Shown: positions 46,701 to 56,120, counted from the stretch's first letter. The stretch: 64,000 nt of DNA from Acinetobacter bouvetii (GCF_902753875.1 NZ_CADDTS010000031.1:47754-111753), one strand, 5' to 3'. Notes: generated from the sequence alone by a model not told the origin. Program-made: numbers and translations.

Positions 46701-47429
46701 TCAACCCTCCCCCTGACCGTGTTCAATGCAATGACCATTCACTAATTCAAAATGGCGCTGACATTGCTGCGCCAGATTTGCATCATGGGTCACCAAGACC
46801 AGCGTTGTACCAAATTCACGGTTCAGCTGAAACAACAGTTGTTCAATTTCCTGTGCGGTTTGCGCATCCAGATTGCCAGTCGGTTCATCGGCAAAAATAA
46901 TTTGTGGATTGCTGATTAAGGCACGAGCAATGGCGACCCTTTGCTGTTCTCCTCCGGATAAGACTTTCGGTGTTTGCTGGGCCTGTTGTTCCAAGCCTAC
47001 TTTTTTCAATAAAGCCAGAGCCTTTTGTTCAGCCGCTGCAAAATTAAAATTCGGCTGTAAACGCAGTGGCAACATCACATTTTCCACAGTGCTTAAATGT
47101 GGCAGCAGCTGAAAAGACTGAAATACGAAGCCAATATGTTGCAAGCGAACCAAGGCTCGTTGTTCTTCATTCAGTTCAGCAATCGATTGTCCACATACGG
47201 TGAGTTTTCCGGAACTGGCCTGATCCAGTGTGGCCAGAATGCCCAGCAATGTAGATTTTCCCGAACCTGACCGTCCTGTAATCGCCACCTGTTCGCCGCG
47301 ATAAATCTCGAAACTGAGATTTTCAAAAATGCTCAGCTGTTTTTGTGCCAGAGGGATCTTTTGTGTCAGCTGCTGTGCAGAAATTATCACTTGTGGCATG
47401 ATGGAATGGTCGCTATTAACGTGGGTCAT
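46701..47429 (-). CDS. ABC transporter ATP-binding protein, YbbA family
   Basis: A 242-residue ATPase of the LolD/MacB type: Walker [13 protein letters not shown] (near residue 53), Q-loop [12 protein letters not shown], signature [15 protein letters not shown], Walker [13 protein letters not shown] and switch His in VTHD. It energises the FtsX-type permease encoded just downstream. The start at 47429 has AGGGAT before it; ATG at 47399 is an alternative. Its start is only 11 bases from the divergent start of the TesA-like gene, the same arrangement as ybbA/tesA in E. coli. Confidence 0.92.
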   Translation of the reverse strand: MTHVNSDHSIMPQVIISAQQLTQKIPLAQKQLSIFENLSFEIYRGEQVAITGRSGSGKSTLLGILATLDQASSGKLTVCGQSIAELNEEQRALVRLQHIGFVFQSFQLLPHLSTVENVMLPLRLQPNFNFAAAEQKALALLKKVGLEQQAQQTPKVLSGGEQQRVAIARALISNPQIIFADEPTGNLDAQTAQEIEQLLFQLNREFGTTLVLVTHDANLAQQCQRHFELVNGHCIEHGQGEG

Positions 47430-47440
47430 AAAATCCCTAT

Positions 47441-48070
47441 ATGCAAAATCGCAAGCTCAAAACTGGTGTATTTCCTTGCTTGGCCATGCTTGGTCTGGGC
47501 CTTGTTCCAGCCATGGTTTCTGCTAAAACCATTATGATTGTAGGTGACAGTATTAGCGCAGCTTATGGCATGCCCGCACAGCAAGGTTGGGTTTCTTTAT
47601 TACAAAAACGTTTAGACCAACAGTATCCGAAACAGCATAAAGTGGTCAATGCCAGTGTCAGTGGTGAAACTACTAGCGGTGCAGTGGCGCGTTTGCCCAA
47701 ATTACTGCAAACCTATAAGCCGCATATTGTGGTGATTGAACTGGGAGGCAATGATGGCTTACGCGGTCAGCCCGCGCTGTTGATTCAGAAAAATCTGGCG
47801 ACGTTAATTCAGAACAGTCAAAAGGCCAAAGCCAAAGTGATTGTTTTGGGCATGAAAATTCCGCCCAATTACGGCACCGCCTATAGCAAGGCTTTTGAAA
47901 AAAATTACAAAATAGTCAGTCAGCAGCATAATGTGAAATTAATGCCTTTCTTTTTGGAAGGTATTGCCGGCAAAAAAAGCCTAATGCAATCAGATCTGGT
48001 TCATCCCAATGCTTATGCTCAGAGCATCTTATTAAATAATGCTTATCCCTATATAAAAGGCGCTTTATAA
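47441..48070 (+). CDS. tesA: TesA-like periplasmic esterase (GDSL/SGNH hydrolase)
   Basis: A 209-residue exported SGNH hydrolase, equivalent to E. coli TesA (thioesterase I / lysophospholipase L1 / arylesterase). The signal peptide ends near VSA (residue 28); block I is IVGDSISAAYG with nucleophile Ser37, block III ELGGNDGLRG, and block V DLVHPNAYAQ with Asp and His. The final codons form a 26-base palindrome with the stop at its centre that also terminates transcription. Confidence 0.92.
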   Translation: MQNRKLKTGVFPCLAMLGLGLVPAMVSAKTIMIVGDSISAAYGMPAQQGWVSLLQKRLDQQYPKQHKVVNASVSGETTSGAVARLPKLLQTYKPHIVVIELGGNDGLRGQPALLIQKNLATLIQNSQKAKAKVIVLGMKIPPNYGTAYSKAFEKNYKIVSQQHNVKLMPFFLEGIAGKKSLMQSDLVHPNAYAQSILLNNAYPYIKGAL

Positions 48071-48082
48071 AGCGCCTTTTAT
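48055..48082 (+). terminator. Terminator overlapping the end of the TesA-like gene
   Basis: Bases 48055-48067 are the exact inverse complement of 48068-48080 (core AAAAGGCGC/GCGCCTTTT). The TAA stop (48068-48070) lies at the centre, so the last four codons make the left arm. The right arm ends in TTTT. Confidence 0.82.
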
Positions 48083-48107
48083 TCATTCTAAATTTTTGAT
48101 TTTTATG

Positions 48108-48722
48108 TCAAAAGTCAAAGAATGAAACTTCTCCAGTTTCAAGCGAGTACTCTGCACCCACGACTTTTAATTTGCCTTGAGCAATTAAGTTTTCCAGCAC
48201 GGCAGAACCGTGGCGCAACTGATTTACAGAAGCAAAAACATTTGAACGTACAGCATGTTTAGACAGTTTATCCAAATCATCTTTCAGTTCAGTTTGCATT
48301 AAAATTTCAACTGAAGGACGCACGCGGTTCACAATCGACATCAAGTTAGCTGATGGCGGAGTGGCTGGATTGGTCAAGGCTTCAATCGTAGAATGAATCG
48401 CGCCGCAATGGGTATGCCCTAGTACAATCACCACTGGACAGCCAAAACTGTCTGCCGCAAATTCCACGCTTCCGACTTGTGATGGCGCCACAATATTACC
48501 GGCAACACGAATCACAAATAAATCACCTAGCCCTTGGTCAAAAACCATTTCAGCCGGCACACGTGAATCTGAACAGCCTAATACAATTGCAAATGGCTCC
48601 TGACTTTCTGCCATTTCTGCACGTTGCTGGTGAGACAAAAGTTTAGAATGTGTCGTTTCACCATTTACAAAACGCTGGTTCCCTTTTTTTAAACGATCTA
48701 AAGCTTCTTCTGCTGTTAGCAT
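48108..48722 (-). CDS. Beta-class carbonic anhydrase
   Basis: A 204-residue zinc enzyme interconverting CO2 and bicarbonate in the cytoplasm. The zinc ligands are Cys50 in LGCSDSRVPAE and His103/Cys106 in GHTHCGAI, with the Asp52-Arg54 dyad. Length and the RVAGNIVAPSQVGSVEFA stretch fit the plant-type clade common in bacteria. It is a single-gene unit. Confidence 0.95.
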   Translation of the reverse strand: MLTAEEALDRLKKGNQRFVNGETTHSKLLSHQQRAEMAESQEPFAIVLGCSDSRVPAEMVFDQGLGDLFVIRVAGNIVAPSQVGSVEFAADSFGCPVVIVLGHTHCGAIHSTIEALTNPATPPSANLMSIVNRVRPSVEILMQTELKDDLDKLSKHAVRSNVFASVNQLRHGSAVLENLIAQGKLKVVGAEYSLETGEVSFFDF

Positions 48723-49031
48723 GCTGGTCTTCCAATGTTTTAAGTTACGGTATTTTAATCCTGCAAATTTTGAAAGTCACTTGCAAAAACAATAGCTGTT
48801 GCATTTAAATCCAAACTAAATAAAGATTTTATTTAGCACAAAAACGAGAACTGCAACACATTATCCACCCATCACGCCGGTGAGTTCAAAAAACAATTCA
48901 GTGACATTTTTTAAAGAATACTTACAATAAAACACAGACATTTAAGAAAATTTAATACTGTCCAAAAATCGATAATTTTTATAACTCACCTCATAATTAT
49001 TATCGTCATTAGTCTGCAAGGAAGATCGTCA
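48723..49031. other. 309-base divergent intergenic region
   Basis: Between the carbonic anhydrase (-) and lipase (+) genes; both promoters must lie here. I see no coding frame or RNA gene. A weak Fur-like stretch occurs at 48993-49009 but is not called. Confidence 0.5.
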
Positions 49032-50060
49032 ATGACACAGCCAGATTCACGTTTTTCTCGATTTCTACGCAATATTTGTTTAGTTACAATCTGTTGTTTC
49101 GGCAGTACAAGTTGGGCGCAGTCCAACAAATCCAATATAGAAAAAATAAATTTGCAGAATTATTTGGTTCAGGAACGCACGGATGCTGGCTTAAAATCAA
49201 AAACCATCAAAGTCGGTGATATTAGCTGGGCTTATAATGAAGGTGGTTCAAAACAAAAACCGACAATTCTGCTGATTCATGGTCTAGCCGGTAATCGTGA
49301 CAACTGGAATCGTGTGGCACATTTTTTAACACCCTATTATCACGTGATCATTCCAGATTTGCCTACCAATGGTGATACTCGAACGCCAGAAGATTTTGAT
49401 ATTTCTGTGCCTAATGTGACTGAAAGCTTACGCCGCTTTGTCGAGGCTATAAATGTAGAAGATAAATTAAATGTGGCTGGACATTCTTTGGGCGGTTCGA
49501 TTGCCACCGTATATGCGGCGCAATATCCTTTCGATACACAAAGTTTGTTTTTGCTGAATAGCGCCGGTATTTATAAAAAAGCCACGACATCTTACTCCAA
49601 AGACCCGCTTAGACTGAAACAGCTGATTGTATCCAAGCCAGGCGATCTGGATAATGTCATGCAGCGAGTCATGCAGAATCCCCCTACTTTGCCCAATGCT
49701 TTAAAAAATGCCCAAGAAAGGTATCTGATTAGCCAAGCTGCAAAAAACAGTAAAGTGATTGATCAGCTAGTAACACTGAACCGCATCTATACCCCTGATT
49801 CCTTTGCACGTTTGACCCGAACAGTAGAAGCACCAACCCTGATTTTATGGGGCAAGCAGGATAAAATTATTAATGTTGAAGTAGCAAATGAATTAAAATC
49901 ATTATTGAAACGCGCTGAAGCTCCTGTCATTCTGAATAATGTAGGACATATGCCAATTTTGGAGGCAGAGCAAGAAGTGGCAGCCTATTATTTACCCTTT
50001 CTTGCAAAAACCCAAAAATTAAAAAACCCACTTGCTGATAAACTCATTCCATTAAATTAA
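49032..50060 (+). CDS. Exported lipase/esterase, alpha/beta hydrolase fold
   Basis: A 342-residue protein with a signal peptide (cleavage near SWA, about residue 29). The core carries ILLIHGLAGNRDNWNRV, the nucleophile elbow AGHSLGGSIATVYAAQYP, a late LILWGKQDKIINVE and the histidine in NNVGHMPILEAE. It resembles the family V lipases of Moraxella and Acinetobacter. Substrate preference is unknown. The next gene starts 15 bases later and is probably in the same transcript. Confidence 0.85.
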   Translation: MTQPDSRFSRFLRNICLVTICCFGSTSWAQSNKSNIEKINLQNYLVQERTDAGLKSKTIKVGDISWAYNEGGSKQKPTILLIHGLAGNRDNWNRVAHFLTPYYHVIIPDLPTNGDTRTPEDFDISVPNVTESLRRFVEAINVEDKLNVAGHSLGGSIATVYAAQYPFDTQSLFLLNSAGIYKKATTSYSKDPLRLKQLIVSKPGDLDNVMQRVMQNPPTLPNALKNAQERYLISQAAKNSKVIDQLVTLNRIYTPDSFARLTRTVEAPTLILWGKQDKIINVEVANELKSLLKRAEAPVILNNVGHMPILEAEQEVAAYYLPFLAKTQKLKNPLADKLIPLN

Positions 50061-50075
50061 TTTTTTCGAGACAGT

Positions 50076-51083
50076 ATGCAAAAACATCCCATGATTGAGC
50101 AGTTAATAGAAGCTCATCTTGACTTTTTAGACCAAGAGTTTTCCCATACTGCCACCATTGAAACTGAATTTTTGAATTTTTATCAGTGGTTTCGAAAACA
50201 GAGCCTGCAAGAGATCTGGTCTTTTGAGCAAATCAATGCACTATTGCAAAAGCAGATTTTAGCCACGCCAGCGAGTAGCTTTTTGCTTGAACAGATTACA
50301 GAGCATCTGCGTTTTGCTCTGGTTCATTCCATCAATGAAACGACCAAAATTGCAGATGTGATTCCTGTTTTAACCATCGACAAGATTGCACAATACGTCG
50401 CCAGTAAAAGTAGCCACCGCCAGCGCCTGATTAAAACCGTGGTTAATAATCCTGCCTTTTCTGCCATGATTAGCCAACTGATTCAGCATTCTATTCAGGA
50501 TTATTTGGATAATTCAGTCATGGCCAAACGCGTTCCCGGCGTGTCGCGTTTTATGAAAATGGGCAAATCGGTTTTAGAAACCGTCACAGATTCTAATCTG
50601 GATGAAACGATTGCTCACTATCTGCAAAAAAATATTCTAAAACTCAGTCAGATGAGTGAGCATGTGTTAAATCAGCATTTTGATGATGACAAGCTCTATC
50701 ACTTTCAGGCCAACCTTTGGCATAAAATTAAAGATATGCCTTTAACAGTCCTGAAAAATTATATTGAAGTTCAAGACTTGCCCAATACTGTGAGTTTGGG
50801 GCATGAAATCTGGGATCATATCCGTCAGACTGACTACTTGAAACAGCAGGTTCATGATGGTGTCTACGCCTGGTATATCCGTAACCAGCAACGCCCTTTT
50901 GACCTGTTACTACGTGATTTGAATATTGATGAGGCCTTAATCCAAAATGAATTGCAGGATTTATTGGCTCCCATCATTCAAAAAATGGCAGGTTCTGATT
51001 ATCTACGTGAACGTGCCAGAAGCTATTTAGAAAAATTTTATTATGCGGAAACAGCGCAGAAAATTTTAAATCTGGATGCTTAA
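50076..51083 (+). CDS. Helical protein of unknown function linked to the lipase gene
   Basis: A 335-residue soluble, mostly helical protein without signal peptide or membrane segment. I recognise no domain. Repeated helical blocks (HLDFLDQEFS, IRQTDYLKQQVHDGVYAW, LLAPIIQKMAGSDYLRERAR) give no catalytic motif. Tight spacing suggests a shared transcript with the lipase; a chaperone or foldase role is possible only by context and is not supported by sequence. Confidence 0.6.
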   Translation: MQKHPMIEQLIEAHLDFLDQEFSHTATIETEFLNFYQWFRKQSLQEIWSFEQINALLQKQILATPASSFLLEQITEHLRFALVHSINETTKIADVIPVLTIDKIAQYVASKSSHRQRLIKTVVNNPAFSAMISQLIQHSIQDYLDNSVMAKRVPGVSRFMKMGKSVLETVTDSNLDETIAHYLQKNILKLSQMSEHVLNQHFDDDKLYHFQANLWHKIKDMPLTVLKNYIEVQDLPNTVSLGHEIWDHIRQTDYLKQQVHDGVYAWYIRNQQRPFDLLLRDLNIDEALIQNELQDLLAPIIQKMAGSDYLRERARSYLEKFYYAETAQKILNLDA

Positions 51084-51106
51084 TTTGTATGCTTAATCGG
51101 GATATT

Positions 51107-51133
51107 AAAAAAGCCGCATGAAGCGGCTTTTTT
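51107..51133 (+). terminator. Terminator of the lipase operon
   Basis: AAAAAAGCCGC (51107-51117) pairs with GCGGCTTTTTT (51123-51133) around a 5-base loop. Confidence 0.88.
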
Positions 51134-51159
51134 TATGACTTTAGATTAAATTTTTCAAA

Positions 51160-53373
51160 CTAGAACTGATATTTTAAGCTGGCATAATAAGCACGACCAG
51201 GCTCGTTATAAGTTTGGCTGTTGGAATTGCTGTCACGCAGTTTTTGCTCATCAAATAAATTGCTGATGCCGACACGCGCACTGATTTGGCTATTGAATTT
51301 ATAGCCGGTATTAATGCCCGCAATACCATAACTTTTCACCGAAGTCGCTTGAATTGCATCCGCTGCGCCGCCTGAACCAACACCGGCTTCAATACGATTC
51401 TCTGCATAGCTGCGTGATTTTTGGCGTCCATATTGGGTATAGACAAAATTCACATCCCACTGATCCGTCAGGTCATAATCAAAGATGGAATTAATGGTGT
51501 AATTCGGCACCAATGACAATGGATTGCCTGTAGATTTATCCTTAGAGTCCATCATATAGGTAAAGTTATTGGTCCAGCGAATATTCCCCAAGTCTAAACC
51601 AATGCTACCTTCCAAACCTTGTATCAATGCTTCCGGAATATTTTCCCAACGTAGCACATTCCAAATCTGTCCCGCATTTGTAGTCGCCGAAGCAGTGATT
51701 TCATTACCCGCAGCAATTTTATCTTTATAGTCATTGCGGAACCAGGTCAGGCTTGCATTCACATTATCTTTTGCAAACTGGATTCCCAATTCTTTATTGA
51801 TTGAAGTTTCCGGATTCAAGTCTGCATTGCCCTGTAGCAAGCAGCGACTCGCAATCGTTGCAGGACAGCCGTTACCATTTGTAGTTAACAGATAACCTTC
51901 CGCATTTTGATACAGGTTTGGTGCTTTATAGGCTTTGGCAACACCACCTTTCACTGTGAAATAATCACCCAGTTTTTGCGTGATATTTAAACTTGGACTC
52001 CAATTTGAGCCTGATTTGTCATGATCATCAAAACGTACACCCAAGACTAAATCGGTGGTATCGGTCAGTTTAAAATTGTCTTCTGCATAAATTGAAGCAA
52101 TACGTGAACTCATACTGCTGCGGTCAGTCGGGGCTATTGCATCCAGACCCGCTGTAGAGCCTGATGAACCTACCGTGGTATTCGCATCATCTTTAAATTC
52201 ATCTTCTACCCATTCCGCACCTAGCGTTAAATTTTGCGGTACATAGAAATCAAATGGAATATTGACTTCACCGTTTACACGGAAGGTGTCTAATGTTGAA
52301 GTTGATTTATCTGTTTCTGTATTAATCCGTCCTTCAGTACTTCCGCCCAAACCTTCCAACAAGCGTTTATTCTTGGTTTTATCATATTGCACAATCAGCT
52401 TGTTTTTCCCCCAGTCCCATTCACCTTCATGGGTAAGGGCATAACTATCACGATACATCGTATTGGTTTCTGAACCATATAGTGCAGATAAAATCGCATT
52501 TGCCTGAGCATCTGCATTGAGTTGTGAATCCCCTGAATACAGATTGCCTTGACGACTAGATGCTGCATCTAAAGTTAATGTTTGTGCATCACTCAGCTGC
52601 CAAGCTAAACGTGCTGCAACATCTTCATCCTTAACCCCTTCACGTCCTGCTGCAGTACTGTTAATCGACTTGTTAATATCAATGGCATCGGGCTGTGTTT
52701 TATTAAAATTGCCATATAAACGATAGGATAGTTTATCTTTAATGATAGGGCCGCTCAGATTTACACTAACGCGGTTAGATTCACCTTCTTTAGAATCTTC
52801 AGGTTGGTTGGTATATAACTCTACAGAACCATGCGTTTCATTGGTCACTTTCTTGGTAATAATATTGACCACTCCGCCTGCTGCACCTGAACCATAACGC
52901 ACAGCAGCTGGCCCACGTAAAACCTCAATAGATTCAATAGCATCTGCTGGTACCCAGTTGGAGTCACCACGGGTATCACGTTCCCCGCGCCAGCCATAAC
53001 GCACCGAGTTTCGCGAAGTAATCGGTTTACCATCGACTAAAATCAGTGTGTTCTCTGGCCCCATACCGCGAATATCAATTTGACGGTTATTACCGCGCTG
53101 CCCCGTTGCACTGTTACCTGTCAGGTTCACACCCGGCATACGACGTACAATTTCAGAAATATCATTTTTTACCGGAGTCTTGGCCAAATCCTCTTTTGTA
53201 ATGACCGAACTACCCAGAGATTGTTTAATCTGCTCTTCTGCAGTCATCACAATGGTTTCTAATTTCACCGGGTCAGCCATGCCGGCTGTTGCTTCTTCAG
53301 CTGCATAAGAAACTGAAGTAATAACAGATAAAATGGAAAGAGAGAGTACAGATCGAATAATACGCTTGGTCAT
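51160..53373 (-). CDS. TonB-dependent catecholate siderophore receptor (FepA/PirA-like)
   Basis: A 737-residue outer-membrane receptor: signal peptide (cleavage near SYA, residue 24), TonB box-like LETIVMTAEEQ, plug domain with MPGVNLTGNS, GQRGNNRQIDIRGMGPENTLILVDGKP and VEVLRGPAAVRYGSGAAGGVVNI, then a 22-strand barrel ending in the terminal Phe. The plug sequence is very close to the FepA/PfeA/IroN group, so the likely ligand is ferric enterobactin or another catecholate. A Fur-box candidate lies about 85 bases upstream. Confidence 0.92.
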   Translation of the reverse strand: MTKRIIRSVLSLSILSVITSVSYAAEEATAGMADPVKLETIVMTAEEQIKQSLGSSVITKEDLAKTPVKNDISEIVRRMPGVNLTGNSATGQRGNNRQIDIRGMGPENTLILVDGKPITSRNSVRYGWRGERDTRGDSNWVPADAIESIEVLRGPAAVRYGSGAAGGVVNIITKKVTNETHGSVELYTNQPEDSKEGESNRVSVNLSGPIIKDKLSYRLYGNFNKTQPDAIDINKSINSTAAGREGVKDEDVAARLAWQLSDAQTLTLDAASSRQGNLYSGDSQLNADAQANAILSALYGSETNTMYRDSYALTHEGEWDWGKNKLIVQYDKTKNKRLLEGLGGSTEGRINTETDKSTSTLDTFRVNGEVNIPFDFYVPQNLTLGAEWVEDEFKDDANTTVGSSGSTAGLDAIAPTDRSSMSSRIASIYAEDNFKLTDTTDLVLGVRFDDHDKSGSNWSPSLNITQKLGDYFTVKGGVAKAYKAPNLYQNAEGYLLTTNGNGCPATIASRCLLQGNADLNPETSINKELGIQFAKDNVNASLTWFRNDYKDKIAAGNEITASATTNAGQIWNVLRWENIPEALIQGLEGSIGLDLGNIRWTNNFTYMMDSKDKSTGNPLSLVPNYTINSIFDYDLTDQWDVNFVYTQYGRQKSRSYAENRIEAGVGSGGAADAIQATSVKSYGIAGINTGYKFNSQISARVGISNLFDEQKLRDSNSNSQTYNEPGRAYYASLKYQF

Positions 53374-53456
53374 TCAAGTTCCCCAAGTGGCAAAATAATG
53401 GATAAATAGTGAAATTTTCGTTGCACAGTGTAACAAAAAATAAACTTAACGCAATT

Positions 53457-53475
53457 AATTATGATAATTATTCTC
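53457..53475 (-). promoter_or_regulatory. Fur box candidate before the TonB receptor gene
   Basis: The 19 bases fit the GATAATGATAATCATTATC consensus at 15 positions, including the core ATGATAAT. Placed 84-102 bases upstream of the receptor start, it should mediate iron repression. Confidence 0.7.
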
Positions 53476-53498
53476 ATTTTTATTTATTTAACAGGTAA

Positions 53499-53527
53499 AA
53501 AATAACCTCCTGAATGGAGGTTATTTT
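53499..53527. terminator. Terminator of nfuA
   Basis: AATAACCTCC (53501-53510) pairs perfectly with GGAGGTTATT (53516-53525) around a 5-base loop, with A and T runs on the two sides. It terminates nfuA on the minus strand. Confidence 0.88.
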
Positions 53528-53543
53528 TTGAAATTATTCAGGC

Positions 53544-54182
53544 TTATTTAAAATAAGCACCTTCAGTATTGCTGTGGTCAGTTTGGTCCACTACACGTGC
53601 CAATTCAGGTACATGCTGTTTCAAAGTGGTTTCAACGCCCTGTTTCAAGGTCAAGTCAATAGATGAACAACCCTGACAACCGCCACCAAATTTAAGGACT
53701 GCAGTTAAACCGTGTTCTTCATCTTTAACCACTTCCACCAGTGCACAGTTACCGCCATGACCTGCAAGTCCCGGATTAATTTCAGACTGAAGTACATAAG
53801 TAATTCGTTCTTCAACCGATGCATCTGGACCGACACGTGGCACTTTTGAGTTCGGTGCACGGAAAGTCAGCTGACCACCAAAACGGTCTTTATTGTAGTC
53901 AATCACAGCATCCAGCAGATACGGAATAGACGGCGTATCGATAAATGCAGGGAAATCCGGATAGTCCTGTTTATAGTCAGTTGGAACAACTTCGTCAGGC
54001 GCACTATATGCCATGCAACATTCAGCACGTGGTGTACCAGGATTTTCAACAAAAACACGTACCCCAATACCCGGTGTATTTTGTTTTTCTAACAAATCCT
54101 TTAAATACTCTTGAGCAGTCGGAGTAATCAATAAGTTTGGAATCTCTTCTGCAACTACAGTGCTGGTGTTCTCAGTCGACAT
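53544..54182 (-). CDS. nfuA: Fe/S biogenesis protein NfuA
   Basis: A 212-residue carrier of 4Fe-4S clusters to target enzymes. The N-terminal half is the degenerate A-type domain (about 17-115, LLITPTAQEYLKDLL) and the C-terminal half the Nfu domain (about 120-205) with the cluster-binding Cys169 and Cys172 in GGGCQGCSS. Length and domain order match NfuA of gammaproteobacteria. It has its own terminator and lies beside iron-uptake genes. Confidence 0.95.
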   Translation of the reverse strand: MSTENTSTVVAEEIPNLLITPTAQEYLKDLLEKQNTPGIGVRVFVENPGTPRAECCMAYSAPDEVVPTDYKQDYPDFPAFIDTPSIPYLLDAVIDYNKDRFGGQLTFRAPNSKVPRVGPDASVEERITYVLQSEINPGLAGHGGNCALVEVVKDEEHGLTAVLKFGGGCQGCSSIDLTLKQGVETTLKQHVPELARVVDQTDHSNTEGAYFK

Positions 54183-54340
54183 AACAATTTTTCCTCAAGC
54201 TGAAGTTTCCATTTTAACTGAAGATGCGGGGTAATTTTAAAAAATCAACTAAAATTGTCGGATTAATTATGAAAGTTCAACTTAAGCCGGCATTTAATGG
54301 CATTATGAGGGCTAAATTTTGAAATGTAGAACTTGCTTTT

Positions 54341-54958
54341 ATGTTGGATTTACCTTTTAGCCATACCGTTACCCTGATTATTATTACAGTCATCGTCTCG
54401 CTGATTGCGTTTTCTAATCAAAATGTAATGAACCGACTCATTTTCTGGCCACCTGCCATGCAACGTGGGCAATATGATCGCTTTATTACCCATGGTTTTG
54501 TACATGCTGATGGGACACATTTGTTATTCAACATGATTACCCTGTTCTTTTTTGGCAGCGTGATTGAAAGTTTTTACCGCCAGTATTTTTTTGATCTGGG
54601 CTTTGTACTGTTTTATTTGGGTGGTTTGATTGTTGCGATCTTGCCGAGTTATTTACAGCATCGCAATGATCATCGCTGGGCCAGTTTAGGTGCTTCCGGT
54701 GCGGTTGCTGCCGTCCTGTTTGCCTATATTTTATTTGAACCGTGGAAACTGATTTTCGTATTCTTTATTCCGGTTCCGGCCATTATTTTTGCCGTGCTTT
54801 ATATTGCTTACAGTATCTGGTCAGGTAAACGTGGCAACTCCAACATCAACCACAGCGCGCATTTATGGGGAGCGGCTTACGGCGTAATTATGACGATTAT
54901 TATTGAGCCCCGAGTCGTGCCACATTTTTTAAACAAGCTGATGCAACTGCCCTTTTAA
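54341..54958 (+). CDS. Rhomboid family intramembrane serine protease (second copy)
   Basis: A 205-residue membrane protein with six helices. The dyad is Ser119 in SLGASGAVAAV and His174 in NHSAHLWGAAYG, and Asn64 in HLLFNMITLFFFG is the oxyanion residue. It is shorter than the rhomboid at 43080 and lacks its polar insert before the active-site helix. The ribosome site before the ATG is weak. Substrate unknown. Confidence 0.88.
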   Translation: MLDLPFSHTVTLIIITVIVSLIAFSNQNVMNRLIFWPPAMQRGQYDRFITHGFVHADGTHLLFNMITLFFFGSVIESFYRQYFFDLGFVLFYLGGLIVAILPSYLQHRNDHRWASLGASGAVAAVLFAYILFEPWKLIFVFFIPVPAIIFAVLYIAYSIWSGKRGNSNINHSAHLWGAAYGVIMTIIIEPRVVPHFLNKLMQLPF

Positions 54959-54982
54959 AGCTCAATATTCACGAAAAATTTT

Positions 54983-55010
54983 AAAGATGCTGATCTTTCG
55001 GCATCTTTTT
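54983..55010 (+). terminator. Terminator of the second rhomboid gene
   Basis: AAAGATGC (54983-54990) pairs with GCATCTTT (55001-55008) around a 10-base loop, followed by T residues. Confidence 0.75.
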
Positions 55011-55037
55011 TATGGGACAATAAAACAATTGCTATTT

Positions 55038-55056
55038 GTTAATGATTATCATTTTA
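55038..55056 (+). promoter_or_regulatory. Fur box candidate before the siderophore-binding protein gene
   Basis: Fifteen of 19 positions fit the Fur consensus, with the core AATGATTATCATT. It ends 55 bases before the ATG at 55112. Confidence 0.7.
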
Positions 55057-55111
55057 CTTTGTTTAATTATTTGTTAGTCTGCTACATACAGTGATATATG
55101 GTAAATGTTGC

Positions 55112-56065
55112 ATGAAAACAAAAGCATTAATTTTAAGTTTTATCTTTGCTTCGGTGGGCATGACTGGTGTGGCACATAGTGCAAATTTTGATTTAAAGCA
55201 TGAAAATCAGAACATTCAGCTGAAACAGGTACCTAAAAAAATTGCCGTATATGACCTATCCACTTTAGATACTTTAAATGCCTTAAACATTCAGGCAGAG
55301 ATTGTGCCTGTAACCAACTATACAGGTCATTTAGCCCATTATAATCAAGCCCGATTTATTAAAGCAGGCAGCCTGTTTGAGCCTGATCTGACGCAGTTAA
55401 AACAATTAAAACCGGATCTGATTTTTGTCGGCGGTCGTTCAGCCAAAACACTGACAAGTTTGCAACCGATTGCAGCAACAATCAATTTTTCTCCCAATAC
55501 CCAGCAGTACATGCAGGATTTAAAAATACGCAGCCTGAATCTAGCTCAAGCCTTCAACCGTGTGGATTTGGCAAAAAGTAAATTAAAAGCCTTAGATCAA
55601 CTACAACAACAGGTTAAGCAACAAACCCAAAACCAATCCGCAGTTATGCTATTTGCAGTTGGCGATGAATATATGCCGCATGCAGCCAATGACCGTTTTG
55701 GATTTGTCTATGAATTGACCGGGTTCAAATCAGTATTAGCACTCACAGATACAAGTACTTCTAAGACCCGACCAGAAGCGGGTTCTAAAGAGGCATTGGC
55801 ATTAAAACAGCAAAATGAAGTGCGTCTAAAAGATGCATTACAACAGAATCCGGACTATTTAATTGTGCTGGATCGTGGCGCAGTGAATAAGCAAAACTAT
55901 GCGACCAAACAAGGCATCAAAGAGCATCCACTCTTGGGTCAGTCCGAAGCTGTTAAACAGAATAGAGTAATTTTTGTCGATGCAGATGTCTGGTATCTGA
56001 CCGGTGCTGGTCTGGACAATACGACATTTATGCTCAAAGAAATTTCGGCGGCCCTGCCAAAATAA
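55112..56065 (+). CDS. Siderophore ABC transporter substrate-binding protein (FatB/CeuE-like)
   Basis: From the ATG at 55112 the protein has 317 residues: a signal peptide (cleavage near AHS-ANF, about residue 24, without a lipobox cysteine) and a type III periplasmic binding fold of two lobes joined by a long helix. KQVPKKIAVYDLSTLDTL and the KTRPEAGSKEALALKQQNEVRLKDAL helix are typical of the CeuE/FatB/YclQ group that binds catechol iron complexes. No permease or ATPase gene adjoins it, which is unusual. A Fur box candidate lies upstream. Confidence 0.87.
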   Translation: MKTKALILSFIFASVGMTGVAHSANFDLKHENQNIQLKQVPKKIAVYDLSTLDTLNALNIQAEIVPVTNYTGHLAHYNQARFIKAGSLFEPDLTQLKQLKPDLIFVGGRSAKTLTSLQPIAATINFSPNTQQYMQDLKIRSLNLAQAFNRVDLAKSKLKALDQLQQQVKQQTQNQSAVMLFAVGDEYMPHAANDRFGFVYELTGFKSVLALTDTSTSKTRPEAGSKEALALKQQNEVRLKDALQQNPDYLIVLDRGAVNKQNYATKQGIKEHPLLGQSEAVKQNRVIFVDADVWYLTGAGLDNTTFMLKEISAALPK

Positions 56066-56097
56066 ACAAAAATAAATTTAATATCTATAGAACAATC

Positions 56098-56120
56098 AAG
56101 GAGTTTAGGCTCCTTTTTTG
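56098..56120 (+). terminator. Terminator of the siderophore-binding protein gene
   Basis: AAGGAG (56098-56103) pairs with CTCCTT (56110-56115) around a 6-base loop, followed by T residues. Confidence 0.75.

Noticed and set aside
48993..49009. Fur-like sequence upstream of the lipase gene
   Set aside because: About 13 of 17 positions fit, but both inner half-sites carry mismatches and the AT-rich background makes this likely by chance.
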